Assembly: GCF_001547525.1 (NCBI RefSeq)
Contig: NZ_CM003768.1
Location: 3,038,001-3,102,000, forward strand
Length of the DNA stretch: 64,000 nt
Direction: 5' to 3'
From: Burkholderia anthina
GTDB lineage: Bacteria > Pseudomonadota > Gammaproteobacteria > Burkholderiales > Burkholderiaceae
The translations under genes were made by a program, and so were the position numbers. Within the stretch, counting starts at the first letter, position 1. Every line of letters begins with the position of its first letter. The notes under the pieces were generated by a model. It was given only the letters and a program-made list of their open reading frames with translations, was not told the origin of the DNA and did not search any database. Of the stretch, positions 43,483-53,717 are shown in pieces.

Positions 43483-45141
43483 TCAATCCTGCGCGTAGAT
43501 GTCCGAGTCCTTCGTCTCCTTGACGAACAGCAGGCCGATCACGAACGTGGCCAACGCGATCACGATCGGATACCAGAGCCCCGAGTAGATGTTGCCCTTC
43601 GCCGCGACGATCGCGAACGCGGTCGCCGGCAGGAAGCCGCCGAACCAGCCGTTGCCGATGTGATAGGGCAGCGACATCGACGTGTAGCGGATCCGCGTCG
43701 GGAACATCTCGACCAGCATCGCGGCGATCGGGCCGTAGACCATCGTCACGAAGATCACGAGGATCGTCAGGATCACGATCGTCATCGGCCAGTTGAGCTG
43801 CGCCGGGTCGGCCTTCGCCGGGTAGCCGGCTCCCTTCAGCGTCGACGCGAGCGTCTTGTCGAACGCCGCGCCCTGCGCCTTCGCGTCGGCCGCCTTGCCG
43901 TCGTAGGTCTGGATCACCGTGTCGCCGACCTTGATCTGGGCCAGCGCACCGGCCGGCGCCGCGACGTTCTCGTAGTTCAGGCCCGCCTTGGCGAGCGCGC
44001 TCTTCGCGATGTCGCACGAGCTGGTGAACTTCGACGTGCCCACCGGGTTGAACTGGAACGAGCAGGTGGCCGGATCGGCGACGACCGTGATCGGCGCCTT
44101 CTGCGTCGCGAGTTCGAGCTGCGGGTTCGCGTAGTGCGTGAGCGCCTTGAACAGCGGGAAGTAGGTCAGCGCGGCGATCAGGCAGCCCGCGAGGATGATC
44201 GGCTTGCGGCCGATCTTGTCCGACAGCGAACCGAAGAACAGGAAGAACGGCGTGCCGATCAGCAGCGCGATCGCGATCAGGATGTTCGCGCTGGCGCCGT
44301 CGACCTTCAGCGTCTGCGTGAGGAAGAACAGCGCGTAGAACTGGCCCGTGTACCACACGACGGCCTGGCCGGCCGTCAGGCCGATGAGCGCGAGGATCAC
44401 GATCTTCAGGTTCTTCCACTGGCCGAACGCCTCGGTCAGCGGCGCCTTCGACGTCTTGCCTTCCGCCTTGATGCGCAGGAACACCGGCGATTCGTTCAAC
44501 TGCAACCGGATCCACACCGACACCCCGAGCAGCAGGATCGACGCGACGAACGGCACGCGCCAGCCCCAGTTGCCGAACGCTTCCTCGCCGACGAACGTGC
44601 GTACGCCGAGGATCACGAGCAGCGACAGGAACAGGCCGAGCGTGGCCGTCGTCTGGATCCACGCGGTGTAGAAGCCGCGCCGGTTGGCCGGCGCATGCTC
44701 GGCGACGTAGGTCGCCGCGCCGCCGTACTCGCCGCCGAGCGCGAGGCCCTGCAGCAGCCGCATCGCGATGAAGATCACCGGCGCGGCGATGCCGATCGAC
44801 GCGTAGCCGGGCAGGAAGCCGACCACGAACGTCGACACGCCCATGATCACGATCGTCACGAGGAACGTGTGCTTGCGGCCGACGAGGTCGCCGAGCCGGC
44901 CGAACACGATCGCGCCGAACGGCCGCACCGCGAAGCCGGCCGCGAAGCCGAGCAGCGTGAAGATGAACGCGGCGGTCGGATTGACGCCGGAGAAGAAGCT
45001 CTTGCTGATGTAGGCCGCGAGCGAGCCGGCCAGGTAAAAGTCGTACCACTCGAACACGGTGCCGAGCGACGACGCGAAGATCACCTTCTTCTCTTCGCCC
45101 GTCATCGGCGAGTGCGAAATTTGCCCGCCTAACGTTGCCAT
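43483..45141 (-). CDS. MHS-family MFS transporter with large inserted loop, 552 aa
   Basis: A metabolite:H+ symporter-type MFS protein (FASSLGTVFEWYDFYLAGSL at the N-terminus; GRLGDLVGRKHTFL loop motif; RLLQGLALGGEYGGAATYVAE in TM5). About 12 membrane segments are visible. A loop of roughly 120 residues between TM8 and TM9 (YANPQLELATQKAPITVVAD to GYPAKADPAQLNW) carries two cysteines and should face the periplasm, making the protein longer than usual. GGAG precedes the ATG at 45141. The adjacent TctD/TctE-like pair suggests organic acid uptake, but the substrate is not identified. Confidence 0.88.
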   Translation of the reverse strand: MATLGGQISHSPMTGEEKKVIFASSLGTVFEWYDFYLAGSLAAYISKSFFSGVNPTAAFIFTLLGFAAGFAVRPFGAIVFGRLGDLVGRKHTFLVTIVIMGVSTFVVGFLPGYASIGIAAPVIFIAMRLLQGLALGGEYGGAATYVAEHAPANRRGFYTAWIQTTATLGLFLSLLVILGVRTFVGEEAFGNWGWRVPFVASILLLGVSVWIRLQLNESPVFLRIKAEGKTSKAPLTEAFGQWKNLKIVILALIGLTAGQAVVWYTGQFYALFFLTQTLKVDGASANILIAIALLIGTPFFLFFGSLSDKIGRKPIILAGCLIAALTYFPLFKALTHYANPQLELATQKAPITVVADPATCSFQFNPVGTSKFTSSCDIAKSALAKAGLNYENVAAPAGALAQIKVGDTVIQTYDGKAADAKAQGAAFDKTLASTLKGAGYPAKADPAQLNWPMTIVILTILVIFVTMVYGPIAAMLVEMFPTRIRYTSMSLPYHIGNGWFGGFLPATAFAIVAAKGNIYSGLWYPIVIALATFVIGLLFVKETKDSDIYAQD

Positions 45142-45368
45142 GAATCGTCTCCAAGTCCCTTGATATAGATGTGCGGCCGCCTTGGGAGGGGCGGGCCTGT
45201 CGACGATTATTGGCACGGAAACTTACGGCGTACTGACTCGCGCGTACAAAACGACTGCACGTTAACCCGTGGCGAACCGGCCGCTTCGCGTGTCGATCGT
45301 GATGCGAACGTCCGGTAAAACGCCGGTTTCGGCATATTCGCACCCAGCCGCGGCGGCGCGCGTCAGGG

Positions 45369-46916
45369 TTAATCCGGGGTGGTGTCGGTCAGCGGCAGGC
45401 TGATGCGCACCAGCGTGCCGGCGAGGCGCGGCGTGTGCTGGTAGACGTGATCGTCGAGCGTCAGCGTGCCGCCGTGCTGCGTGGCGATCTCGCGCACGAT
45501 CGCGAGCCCGAGGCCGCTGCCGTCGCCTTCGCGGCCAAGGATCCGGTAGAAGCGCTCGACGACGCGCTCGCGTTCGCCGGCCGGGATGCCGGGGCCGGTA
45601 TCCTCGACTTCGAGATGCACGAGCCGCCTCGTGCGCTCGGCGCGCACGCGCACGGTGATGCGGCCGCCTTCGGGCGTGTAGCGGATCGCGTTGTCGACGA
45701 GGTTGCCGAGCATCTCGCGCAGCATCACCGGATTGCCGTCGACGTCGAGCGGCGCGTCGTCGTCCGGGCCTTCGTAACCGAGATCCATGCGTTTCGCGAG
45801 CGCGGCCTGCACCCAGTCGCGCACGGTGCGCCGCGCGAGCGCGCCGATCTCGACCGGCTCGAACGTGAGTCCGCTCGCGCGGTTCTCGGCGCGCGCGAGC
45901 GCGAGCAGTTGCGTGACGAGCCGCGCGGCTTGCTCGGAGCTCGTCGCGATCTGCTCGAGCGAGCGCTGCACGTCGGGCGGCACCGGGTGGCGCAGCGCGA
46001 ATTCGGCCTGCGTGCGCAGGCCCGCGAGCGGCGTCTTCATCTGGTGCGCGGCGTCGGCGATGAAGCGTTTCTGCAGCGCCATGTTCTGTTCGAGGCGCGC
46101 GAGCAGGTCGTTGAACGACGTGACGAGCGGCTCGATCTCGGGCGGCGCGCGCTGCGCCTCGACGGGCGACAGGTCGTCGGGCCGGCGCGCGCGGATGTGC
46201 GCCTGCAGCGCGTTGAGCGGCGCGAGCCCGCGCGACAGCCCGAACCAGACGAGCAGGATCGCGAGCGGCAGGATCACGAATTGCGGCAGGATCACGCCCT
46301 TGATGATGTCGTTCGCGAGCGCGTTGCGCTTGTCGAGCGTCTCGCCGACCTGCACGAGCACGGGCTGCGCGCCGCTCGCCTGCGGCAGCGCGACGGTCGT
46401 GTACGCGACGCGCACGTCGTTGCCGCGCAGCAGGTCGTCGCGGAACACGACGACGCCCGGCGGCGGGCGGTCCTCGTCGCGCGGCAGCGGCATGTCGGCT
46501 TCGCCCGCGACCAGCTCGCCGCGCGTGCCGAGCACCTGGAAGTAGACGCTGTCGATGTTGTCCGCGCGCAGGAAGTCGCGCGTCTGCTCCGGCAGCGTCA
46601 GCTCGGCGACGCCGTTGACCGGATGGATCTGCCGCGCGAGCACGTACGCGTTGGTCTCCAGCGCGCGGTCGAACGGGCTGTTCGCGATCGTCTTCGCGAC
46701 GAGATAGGTGACGGCGATGCTCATCGGCCACAGCAGCAGCAGCGGTGCGAGCATCCAGTCGAGGATTTCGCCGAACAGCGAGCGCGGGCGCGGCGTTTCG
46801 GCCGATTCGGTTTCGTCGGGCGGCGCGAACGGGTTCTCGTAGCGCGCGTCGCGCGCCTCGTCGGCGGCCGACGACGGCGCGCCGGTCGGGTGACGGGAAT
46901 GGGCCGGCGTGGCCAT
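45369..46916 (-). CDS. Sensor histidine kinase, TctE-like, 515 aa
   Basis: A cytoplasmic Pro-rich N-terminus leads to a first membrane segment (MLAPLLLLWPMSIAVTYLVA), a periplasmic sensor region of about 130 residues resembling the 2CSK_N domain, and a second segment (ILPQFVILPLAILLVWFGL). A HAMP region, the H-box (ADAAHQMKTPLAGLRTQ) and the ATPase boxes follow (NLVDNAIRYTPEGG, EVEDTGPGIP, GREGDGSGLGLAI). It starts 17 bases after the response regulator stop. TctE-type kinases sense tricarboxylates. Confidence 0.9.
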   Translation of the reverse strand: MATPAHSRHPTGAPSSAADEARDARYENPFAPPDETESAETPRPRSLFGEILDWMLAPLLLLWPMSIAVTYLVAKTIANSPFDRALETNAYVLARQIHPVNGVAELTLPEQTRDFLRADNIDSVYFQVLGTRGELVAGEADMPLPRDEDRPPPGVVVFRDDLLRGNDVRVAYTTVALPQASGAQPVLVQVGETLDKRNALANDIIKGVILPQFVILPLAILLVWFGLSRGLAPLNALQAHIRARRPDDLSPVEAQRAPPEIEPLVTSFNDLLARLEQNMALQKRFIADAAHQMKTPLAGLRTQAEFALRHPVPPDVQRSLEQIATSSEQAARLVTQLLALARAENRASGLTFEPVEIGALARRTVRDWVQAALAKRMDLGYEGPDDDAPLDVDGNPVMLREMLGNLVDNAIRYTPEGGRITVRVRAERTRRLVHLEVEDTGPGIPAGERERVVERFYRILGREGDGSGLGLAIVREIATQHGGTLTLDDHVYQHTPRLAGTLVRISLPLTDTTPD

Positions 46917-46933
46917 CGCGGCGCCGCCCGGCG

Positions 46934-47662
46934 TCAGCGCAGCGGCGTGCCGGCCGCCGCGGGCTGGGGCGCCGCCGGGTCGGCCGGCGTCGCGGGCGCG
47001 ACCTTCTCGAGGCAATAGCCGAGGCCGCGCACGGTCGAGATCCGCACGCCGCTCGGTTCGATCTTCTTGCGCAGCCGGTGCACGTAGACTTCGATCGCGT
47101 TGTTGCTGACTTCCTCGCCCCATTCGCACAGGTGATCGACGAGCTGTTCCTTCGACACGAGGCGGCCGATCCGCTGCAGCAGCACCTCGAGCAGGCCGAG
47201 CTCGCGCGCCGAGAGATCGAGCACGTGATCGTTCGCATACGCGATGCGGCCGACCTGGTCGAACGCGAGCGAGCCGTGGCGCACGACGGTCGGCCCGCCG
47301 CCCGCGCCGCGCCGGGTCAGCGCGCGCACGCGCGCCTCGAGCTCGTTGAGCGCGAACGGCTTGGCCATGTAGTCGTCGGCGCCGAGGTCGAGCCCCTTCA
47401 CGCGCTCGTCGACGCTGTCGGCGGCGGTCAGGATCAGCACGGGGAGATTGGAATTGCGGGCGCGCAGGCGCTTGAGCACATCGAGCCCGGACATTTTCGG
47501 CAGCCCGAGATCGAGGATCAGCAGGTCGAAAGTCTGCATCGACAGCGCGGTATCGGCGTCGACGCCGCTCTTCACGTGATCGACGGCATAGCCCGATTGG
47601 CGGAGTGACCGGGTGAGGCCGTCCGCGAGTATGCTGTCGTCTTCGGCGATGAGAATTCGCAT
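46934..47662 (-). CDS. OmpR-family response regulator, TctD-like, 242 aa
   Basis: Receiver domain with phospho-acceptor Asp in LLILDLGLPKMSG and the signature LTAADSVDERVKGLDLGADDYMAKPF, then a winged-helix output domain (DLSARELGLLEVLLQRIGRLVS, NAIEVYVHRLRKKIE, VRGLGYCLE). Its start at 47662 (MRILIAEDD) is fixed by the family alignment. Its stop lies 17 bases before the kinase gene, so they are one operon. It is transcribed away from recA and shares the 190-base intergenic region with it. Confidence 0.93.
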   Translation of the reverse strand: MRILIAEDDSILADGLTRSLRQSGYAVDHVKSGVDADTALSMQTFDLLILDLGLPKMSGLDVLKRLRARNSNLPVLILTAADSVDERVKGLDLGADDYMAKPFALNELEARVRALTRRGAGGGPTVVRHGSLAFDQVGRIAYANDHVLDLSARELGLLEVLLQRIGRLVSKEQLVDHLCEWGEEVSNNAIEVYVHRLRKKIEPSGVRISTVRGLGYCLEKVAPATPADPAAPQPAAAGTPLR

Positions 47663-47748
47663 GTTGCTGACCGATGGCCGGCGAGGCGTTCGTGCCGGCG
47701 CGGCTGTCTCCGAAGTTATCCGTGTACAACGCAGCCTGCATTGCGGGC

Positions 47749-47779
47749 TTGCATAAAACACTGTTTTTTTATACAGTGT
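47749..47779 (+). promoter_or_regulatory. recA: recA promoter with LexA box
   Basis: ACACTGT (47758-47764) and ACAGTGT (47773-47779) form a perfect 7-base dyad around TTTTTTAT; CTGT-N8-ACAG is the LexA consensus. It overlaps a -10-like TATACA and lies downstream of TTGCAT (47749-47754). Situated about 75 bases before the recA ATG. LexA control of recA is established in many proteobacteria; here it is read from the site. Confidence 0.9.
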
Positions 47780-47852
47780 CTGCATTCGTGGGCGGCGCTT
47801 GAAAGCGGGCGCGCCTTTAACAGACGCTGCTCATCATAGCAAAGGACGATTC

Positions 47853-48922
<1,070 letters not shown>

Positions 48923-48923
<1 letters not shown>

Positions 48924-49819
48924 TGGTTGCGCGCCGAGGTCAGGCTGGCGAGCCGGCGGAGCACGACACGCCCGAAACGGCGCGTCGCTCCGGGCGGCGA
49001 GTCGGATCCTCGGGCGCCGACCGGCGGGGCGCAGGCGGCAACGCCGCGAACCGCACCGCGACGAGGGCATCCGACGATGCCCTCGTTTCGTTTGAGATTG
49101 CCGCACCGGACGATCCGTTCGACGACGATGAGTCGTTCGACGCGCACGACCGCTCCCGCCGTCGCGTGTCCGGTGTCCGCTTCCCGGGCGATCGCGCCCC
49201 GGACGATCGCGTCCCGGACGATCGCGCAGCCGATGCGCCCGCGACGGAAGATGTCTATACGCGCAGCAGCCAGCATCCGCGCCGCATACGTCGCGCAGCC
49301 GGCGCATCTTCCGGCGGCGCTGCTTCGAGCGACGCGTCGGGCGTAGGCGAGCGCAAGCCGTCGAAACCGCCGCGGTCGTTGAAGGGCCGTGCGCTCGGCT
49401 ATCTGTCAAGGCGCGAATACAGCCGCGCGGAGCTCGCGCGCAAGCTCGCCCCCTACGTCGGCGAAGACGAATCCGTCGAACCGGTGCTCGATGCGCTGGA
49501 ACAGGAAGGCTGGCTGTCCGACGCGCGCTTCGCCGAGAGTCTCGTGCATCGCCGCGCGTCGCGCGTCGGCGTCGCGCGCATCGTCAGCGAACTGAAGCGC
49601 CATGCGGTCGGCGATAGCCTCGTCGAAGCGGTGAATGCCCAATTGCGCGAGACCGAGTTGACGCGCGCGCAGGCCGTGTGGCGCAAGAAATTCGGTGCGC
49701 TGCCGCAAACGCCCGCCGAGCGCGCGAAGCAGGCGCGCTTCCTTGCCGCGCGCGGCTTCTCGAGCGCGACCATCGTGAAGTTGCTGAAGGTCGGCGACGA
49801 TTTCCCGCTCGACGACTGA
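48923..49819 (+). CDS. recX: RecA regulator RecX with long disordered N-terminus, 298 aa
   Basis: The C-terminal half (from LKGRALGYLSRREYSRAELA, residue about 153) is canonical RecX, with three-helix repeats (EGWLSDARFAESLVHRRAS, FGALPQTPAERAKQARFLAA) that modulate RecA filaments. The first 150 residues are rich in Asp, Arg, Ala and Gly with no fold, including the repeat PDDRVPDDR. Usual RecX is about 150-190 residues, so this one is almost doubled. Its ATG overlaps the recA stop (TGATG), giving coupled translation. A terminator follows at 49829. Confidence 0.92.
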
Positions 49820-49828
49820 GCCACTCGG

Positions 49829-49853
49829 TCGCGCGCGGGGCGCGCGATTTTGC
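49829..49853 (+). terminator. Rho-independent terminator after recX
   Basis: TCGCGCGC pairs with GCGCGCGA around GGG, followed by TTTTGCT, ten bases after the recX stop. It ends the recA-recX transcript. Confidence 0.75.
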
Positions 49854-49965
49854 TGCATCGCAACCGCTTCCGGACAGGCGGGAATACCCGCCGTCGAGGC
49901 CGGATGTCTCAAATACCCAATATGCTAAAATCCACGGGTTTTCCTCTTCGGCCTCAACCTCCAGC

Positions 49966-50574
49966 ATGCCGCTATCCGAGCCCGTGCCCCGTCAGTTGCG
50001 ACATCGACGCGCAATCCGAGCGGAAGCCTACGAGCGCGGCGACGGCTTGTGGGACATCGAAGCCTGCCTGACCGACCACAAGCCGCGCGATGTCGCGCTT
50101 GCGTCGGGCATCCGGCCCCAGGGCCTGCCGATCCACGAACTCTGGCTACGCGTGACCATCGATCGTGACCTCAATGTCGTCGACGCCGAAGCGTCTTCGG
50201 AATGGGTTCCCTATCCCGGTCACTGTCAATCCGCTTCTCCCGCCTATCGGGCCCTCATCGGGCTCAACCTCTTCCGCAATTTCCGCCGCAACGCGAACCG
50301 GCTGCTCGCCGGCGTCGCCGGCTGTTCCCATCTCACCGAACTGTGCGCCGTGCTGCCGACGGCCGCGATCCAGGCGTTCGCCGGTGATGTGTGGAACGTG
50401 CGCGAGGAGGGCGGCGAAGGGCCGGATCATGACGGCGCGCACGCCGAACCGCCTTTCCAGCTCGGCCGCTGCCGGGCGCTGCGATTCGACGGCGAGGTCG
50501 TACGGCAGTACTACCCGCGCTGGTACGGCCCGATTCGGCCGGATCTGCCCGGTGAAGGCAGCACGAAGGAATGA
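49966..50574 (+). CDS. DUF2889-family protein, 202 aa
   Basis: A cytoplasmic protein with the DUF2889 pattern: RRAIRAEAYERGDGLWDIEA, LTDHKP, GQ-like IHELWLRVTID, DAEASSEWVPYPGHCQSASP, and a cysteine in AGCSHLTELCAV. The ATG at 49966 is the first in frame after the recX terminator. No catalytic function is known to me for this family. It lies 68 bases upstream of sucC on the same strand. Confidence 0.85.
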   Translation: MPLSEPVPRQLRHRRAIRAEAYERGDGLWDIEACLTDHKPRDVALASGIRPQGLPIHELWLRVTIDRDLNVVDAEASSEWVPYPGHCQSASPAYRALIGLNLFRNFRRNANRLLAGVAGCSHLTELCAVLPTAAIQAFAGDVWNVREEGGEGPDHDGAHAEPPFQLGRCRALRFDGEVVRQYYPRWYGPIRPDLPGEGSTKE

Positions 50575-50642
50575 ACGGAAATCATTCGAAGAAGCGTCTT
50601 AAGCGACTTTTCATCCAACTCTCAGACTGAAGGGAATCACGC

Positions 50643-51809
50643 ATGAAGATTCACGAGTACCAGGGTAAGGAAATCCTGCGGAAATTCGGAGTCGCGGTAC
50701 CGCGCGGCAAGCCGGCGTTCTCGGTTGACGAGGCCGTCAAGGTGGCGGAAGAGCTCGGCGGCCCGGTATGGGTCGTGAAGGCTCAGATTCACGCGGGCGG
50801 CCGTGGCAAGGGCGGCGGCGTGAAGGTGGCGAAGTCGATCGAACAGGTGCGCGAATACGCGAACCAGATCCTCGGCATGCAGCTCGTCACGCACCAGACG
50901 GGCCCGGAAGGCCAGAAGGTCAACCGTCTGATGATCGAGGAAGGCGCCGACATCAAGCAGGAACTGTATGTCAGCCTCGTCGTCGACCGCATCTCGCAGA
51001 AGATCGTGCTGATGGGTTCGAGCGAAGGCGGCATGGACATCGAGGAAGTCGCCGAAAAGCACCCGGAACTGATCCACAAGGTCATCGTCGAGCCGTCGAC
51101 GGGCCTGCTGGACGCGCAGGCCGACGACCTCGCCGCGAAGATCGGCGTGCCGGCCGCGTCGATTCCGCAAGCGCGCGCGATCCTGCAAGGCCTGTACAAG
51201 GCATTCTGGGAAACCGACGCATCGCTGGCTGAAATCAACCCGCTGAACGTCTCCGGCGACGGCAAGGTCACCGCACTCGACGCGAAGTTCAACTTCGACT
51301 CGAACGCGCTGTTCCGTCACCCGGAAATCGTCGCGTACCGCGATCTGGACGAAGAAGATCCGGCTGAAATCGAAGCGTCGAAGTTCGACCTCGCGTACAT
51401 CTCGCTCGACGGCAACATCGGCTGCCTCGTGAACGGCGCGGGCCTCGCGATGGCGACGATGGACACCATCAAGCTGTTCGGCGGCGAGCCGGCGAACTTC
51501 CTGGACGTCGGCGGTGGCGCGACCACCGAGAAGGTCACGGAAGCGTTCAAGCTGATGCTGAAGAACCCGGACCTGAAGGCAATCCTCGTGAACATCTTCG
51601 GCGGCATCATGCGCTGCGACGTGATCGCGGAAGGCGTGATCGCCGGTTCGAAGGCCGTGAACCTGAACGTGCCGCTCGTCGTGCGCATGAAGGGCACGAA
51701 CGAGGACCTCGGCAAGAAGATGCTGGCCGATTCGGGCCTGCCGATCATCTCGGCCGACAGCATGGAAGAAGCCGCGCAGAAGGTCGTCGCGGCTGCCGCA
51801 GGCAAGTAA
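50643..51809 (+). CDS. sucC: Succinyl-CoA ligase (ADP-forming) beta subunit, 388 aa
   Basis: Beta subunit of the TCA-cycle enzyme that couples succinyl-CoA to succinate with ATP or GTP formation. The ATP-grasp domain shows [16 protein letters not shown] and the block [19 protein letters not shown]. The C-terminal ligase domain has [17 protein letters not shown] and [15 protein letters not shown]. The length is the standard 388. The start is ATG 50643. sucD follows after 69 bases, forming the usual sucCD pair. Confidence 0.98.
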
Positions 51810-51878
51810 GCACGCGCTAATGAACACGTAGGGCGGCGCGGCTTGCACGCGACGCCCATCGAACAGAGGTCAAAATAC

Positions 51879-52760
51879 ATGTCGATTCTGATCAACAAGG
51901 ACACGAAGGTCATCACGCAGGGCATTACCGGCAAGACCGGTCAGTTCCATACGCGCGCCTGCCGTGAATACGCAAACGGCCGCGAAGCATTCGTCGCGGG
52001 CGTGAACCCGAAGAAGGCCGGCGAAGATTTCGAAGGCATTCCGATCTACGCGAGCGTCAAGGAAGCGAAGGCGGAAACCGGCGCGACCGTGTCGGTCATC
52101 TACGTGCCGCCGGCAGGCGCGGCCGCTGCGATCTGGGAAGCGGTCGAAGCCGACCTCGATCTCGCGATCTGCATCACGGAAGGCATCCCCGTGCGCGACA
52201 TGATCGAAGTGAAGGACCGCATGCGTCGCGAAGGCCGCAAGACGCTGCTGCTCGGGCCGAACTGCCCGGGCACGATCACGCCGGACGAGCTGAAGATCGG
52301 CATCATGCCGGGTCACATCCACCGCAAGGGCCGCATCGGCGTCGTGTCGCGTTCGGGCACGCTGACGTACGAAGCGGTCGCCCAGCTGACGGCACTCGGC
52401 CTCGGCCAGTCGTCGGCAGTCGGTATCGGCGGCGACCCGATCAACGGCCTGAAGCACATCGACGTGATGAAGATGTTCAACGACGATCCGGATACGGATG
52501 CGGTCGTGATGATCGGCGAAATCGGCGGTCCGGACGAAGCCAATGCCGCCGAGTGGATCAAGGACAACATGAAGAAGCCGGTCGTCGGCTTCATCGCGGG
52601 CGTCACGGCGCCTCCGGGCAAGCGCATGGGCCACGCCGGCGCGCTGATCTCGGGCGGTGCGGATACGGCCGAAGCGAAGCTGGAAATCATGGAAGCGTGC
52701 GGCATCACCGTCACGCGCAACCCGTCGGAAATGGGCCGTCTGCTGAAGAAGGCGCTGTAA
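51879..52760 (+). CDS. sucD: Succinyl-CoA ligase alpha subunit, 293 aa
   Basis: Alpha subunit with a CoA-binding Rossmann domain (TQGITGKTGQFHTRACREYA) and the phosphohistidine loop GKRMGHAGALISGGADTAEAK, where the His is phosphorylated during catalysis. All family motifs are intact and the length is normal. It starts at the ATG at 51879; the 5' AGAGG is adequate. A strong terminator follows 26 bases after the stop. Confidence 0.98.
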   Translation: MSILINKDTKVITQGITGKTGQFHTRACREYANGREAFVAGVNPKKAGEDFEGIPIYASVKEAKAETGATVSVIYVPPAGAAAAIWEAVEADLDLAICITEGIPVRDMIEVKDRMRREGRKTLLLGPNCPGTITPDELKIGIMPGHIHRKGRIGVVSRSGTLTYEAVAQLTALGLGQSSAVGIGGDPINGLKHIDVMKMFNDDPDTDAVVMIGEIGGPDEANAAEWIKDNMKKPVVGFIAGVTAPPGKRMGHAGALISGGADTAEAKLEIMEACGITVTRNPSEMGRLLKKAL

Positions 52761-52786
52761 TTGTTTCCGTTGGGCTCGTCCTGCAG

Positions 52787-52813
52787 AAAACGCCGGCTTC
52801 GCCGGCGTTTTTT
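52787..52813 (+). terminator. Rho-independent terminator after sucD
   Basis: AAAACGCCGGC (52787-52797) and GCCGGCGTTTT (52801-52811) pair around TTC, followed by T residues. Ends the sucCD transcript. Confidence 0.9.
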
Positions 52814-52917
52814 GTTATGCTCCCGCAATGAATTCGTAAGCACCGGGCATGCGTCATGCATGTGCCGGCGATGAACCGGGTCGCCCGCGAGGCGGCCGTT
52901 GTCCTTTCCTCACCTCC

Positions 52918-53622
52918 ATGCTCGAATTCCTGACCTCGCTGCACTGGGGCGCCATTCTCCAGATCGTCATCATCGATATCCTGCTCGGCGGCGACAACGC
53001 GGTCGTGATCGCGCTTGCGTGCCGCAACCTGCCGGCGAACCAGCGGCTGCGCGGCGTCGTCTGGGGCACCGCGGGGGCGATCCTGCTGCGTGTCGCGCTG
53101 ATCACGTTCGCGGTCGCGCTGCTCGACGTACCGTTCCTGAAATTCGGCGGCGGGCTGTTGCTGCTGTGGATCGGCATCAAACTGATGGCGCCGGCCGCCG
53201 ACGCGCACGACAACATCAAACCGGCCGACCGGCTGTGGGATGCCGTGAAGACGATCGTGATCGCCGATGCGGTCATGAGCCTCGACAACGTGATCGCGAT
53301 CGCCGGCGCGGCCGAGCAGGCCGACCCGTCGCACCGGCTCGCGCTCGTGATCTTCGGGCTCGTCGTCAGCGTGCCGATCATCGTGTGGGGCAGCACGCTG
53401 GTGCTGAAGCTGCTCGACCGTTTCCCGGTCGTCGTGGCGCTTGGCGCGGGGCTGCTCGGCTGGATCGCGGGCGGGCTGATCGTGAACGACCCGGTCGGCG
53501 ACCGCTGGCCGGTGCTCGATTCGCCGTCGGTGGTCTATGGCGCGAGCATCGCCGGCGCGCTGTTCGTCGTGGCGATCGGTTACGCGCTCAGGAAGCGCCG
53601 CGGCGTGACGCACGCGCCCTGA
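52918..53622 (+). CDS. TerC-family integral membrane protein, 234 aa
   Basis: About seven transmembrane segments. Two conserved Asp-Asn motifs are present: [16 protein letters not shown] (residues about 23-38) and [16 protein letters not shown]. This is the TerC/Alx family, linked to manganese export and tellurite resistance. The C-terminus ([12 protein letters not shown]) is basic. A frame extension upstream exists, but the ATG at 52918 gives the family-typical start MLEFLTSL. Metal specificity is inferred from the family. Confidence 0.88.
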   Translation: MLEFLTSLHWGAILQIVIIDILLGGDNAVVIALACRNLPANQRLRGVVWGTAGAILLRVALITFAVALLDVPFLKFGGGLLLLWIGIKLMAPAADAHDNIKPADRLWDAVKTIVIADAVMSLDNVIAIAGAAEQADPSHRLALVIFGLVVSVPIIVWGSTLVLKLLDRFPVVVALGAGLLGWIAGGLIVNDPVGDRWPVLDSPSVVYGASIAGALFVVAIGYALRKRRGVTHAP

Positions 53623-53672
53623 CTGGCCATCCGGCCGACTGTCGGCTTCGCGGCCCGCTGGCTACGATCGAG

Positions 53673-53700
53673 ACGCCTGCCTGTATCGGCAGGCGTTTTT
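53673..53700 (+). terminator. Terminator hairpin between terC-type gene and pilA
   Basis: ACGCCTGCC and GGCAGGCGT pair around TGTATC, followed by TTTT. It ends 18 bases before the pilA ATG, so the terminator or a leader hairpin sits in front of the pilin gene. Confidence 0.8.
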
Positions 53701-53717
53701 CGTTTCCGGAGCCTGTC

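Noticed and set aside
43444..45132. A 560-codon plus-strand frame
   Set aside because: Antisense to the MHS transporter. Rich in Arg, Asp and Glu without motifs, typical of a shadow frame.
45435..47018. A 527-codon plus-strand frame
   Set aside because: Antisense to the two-component system genes, which show complete H-box and receiver motifs.
49198..49226. Tandem 14-base repeats that could be a CRISPR-like array
   Set aside because: Only two adjacent copies without spacers, inside the recX coding frame. Better explained as a coding repeat.
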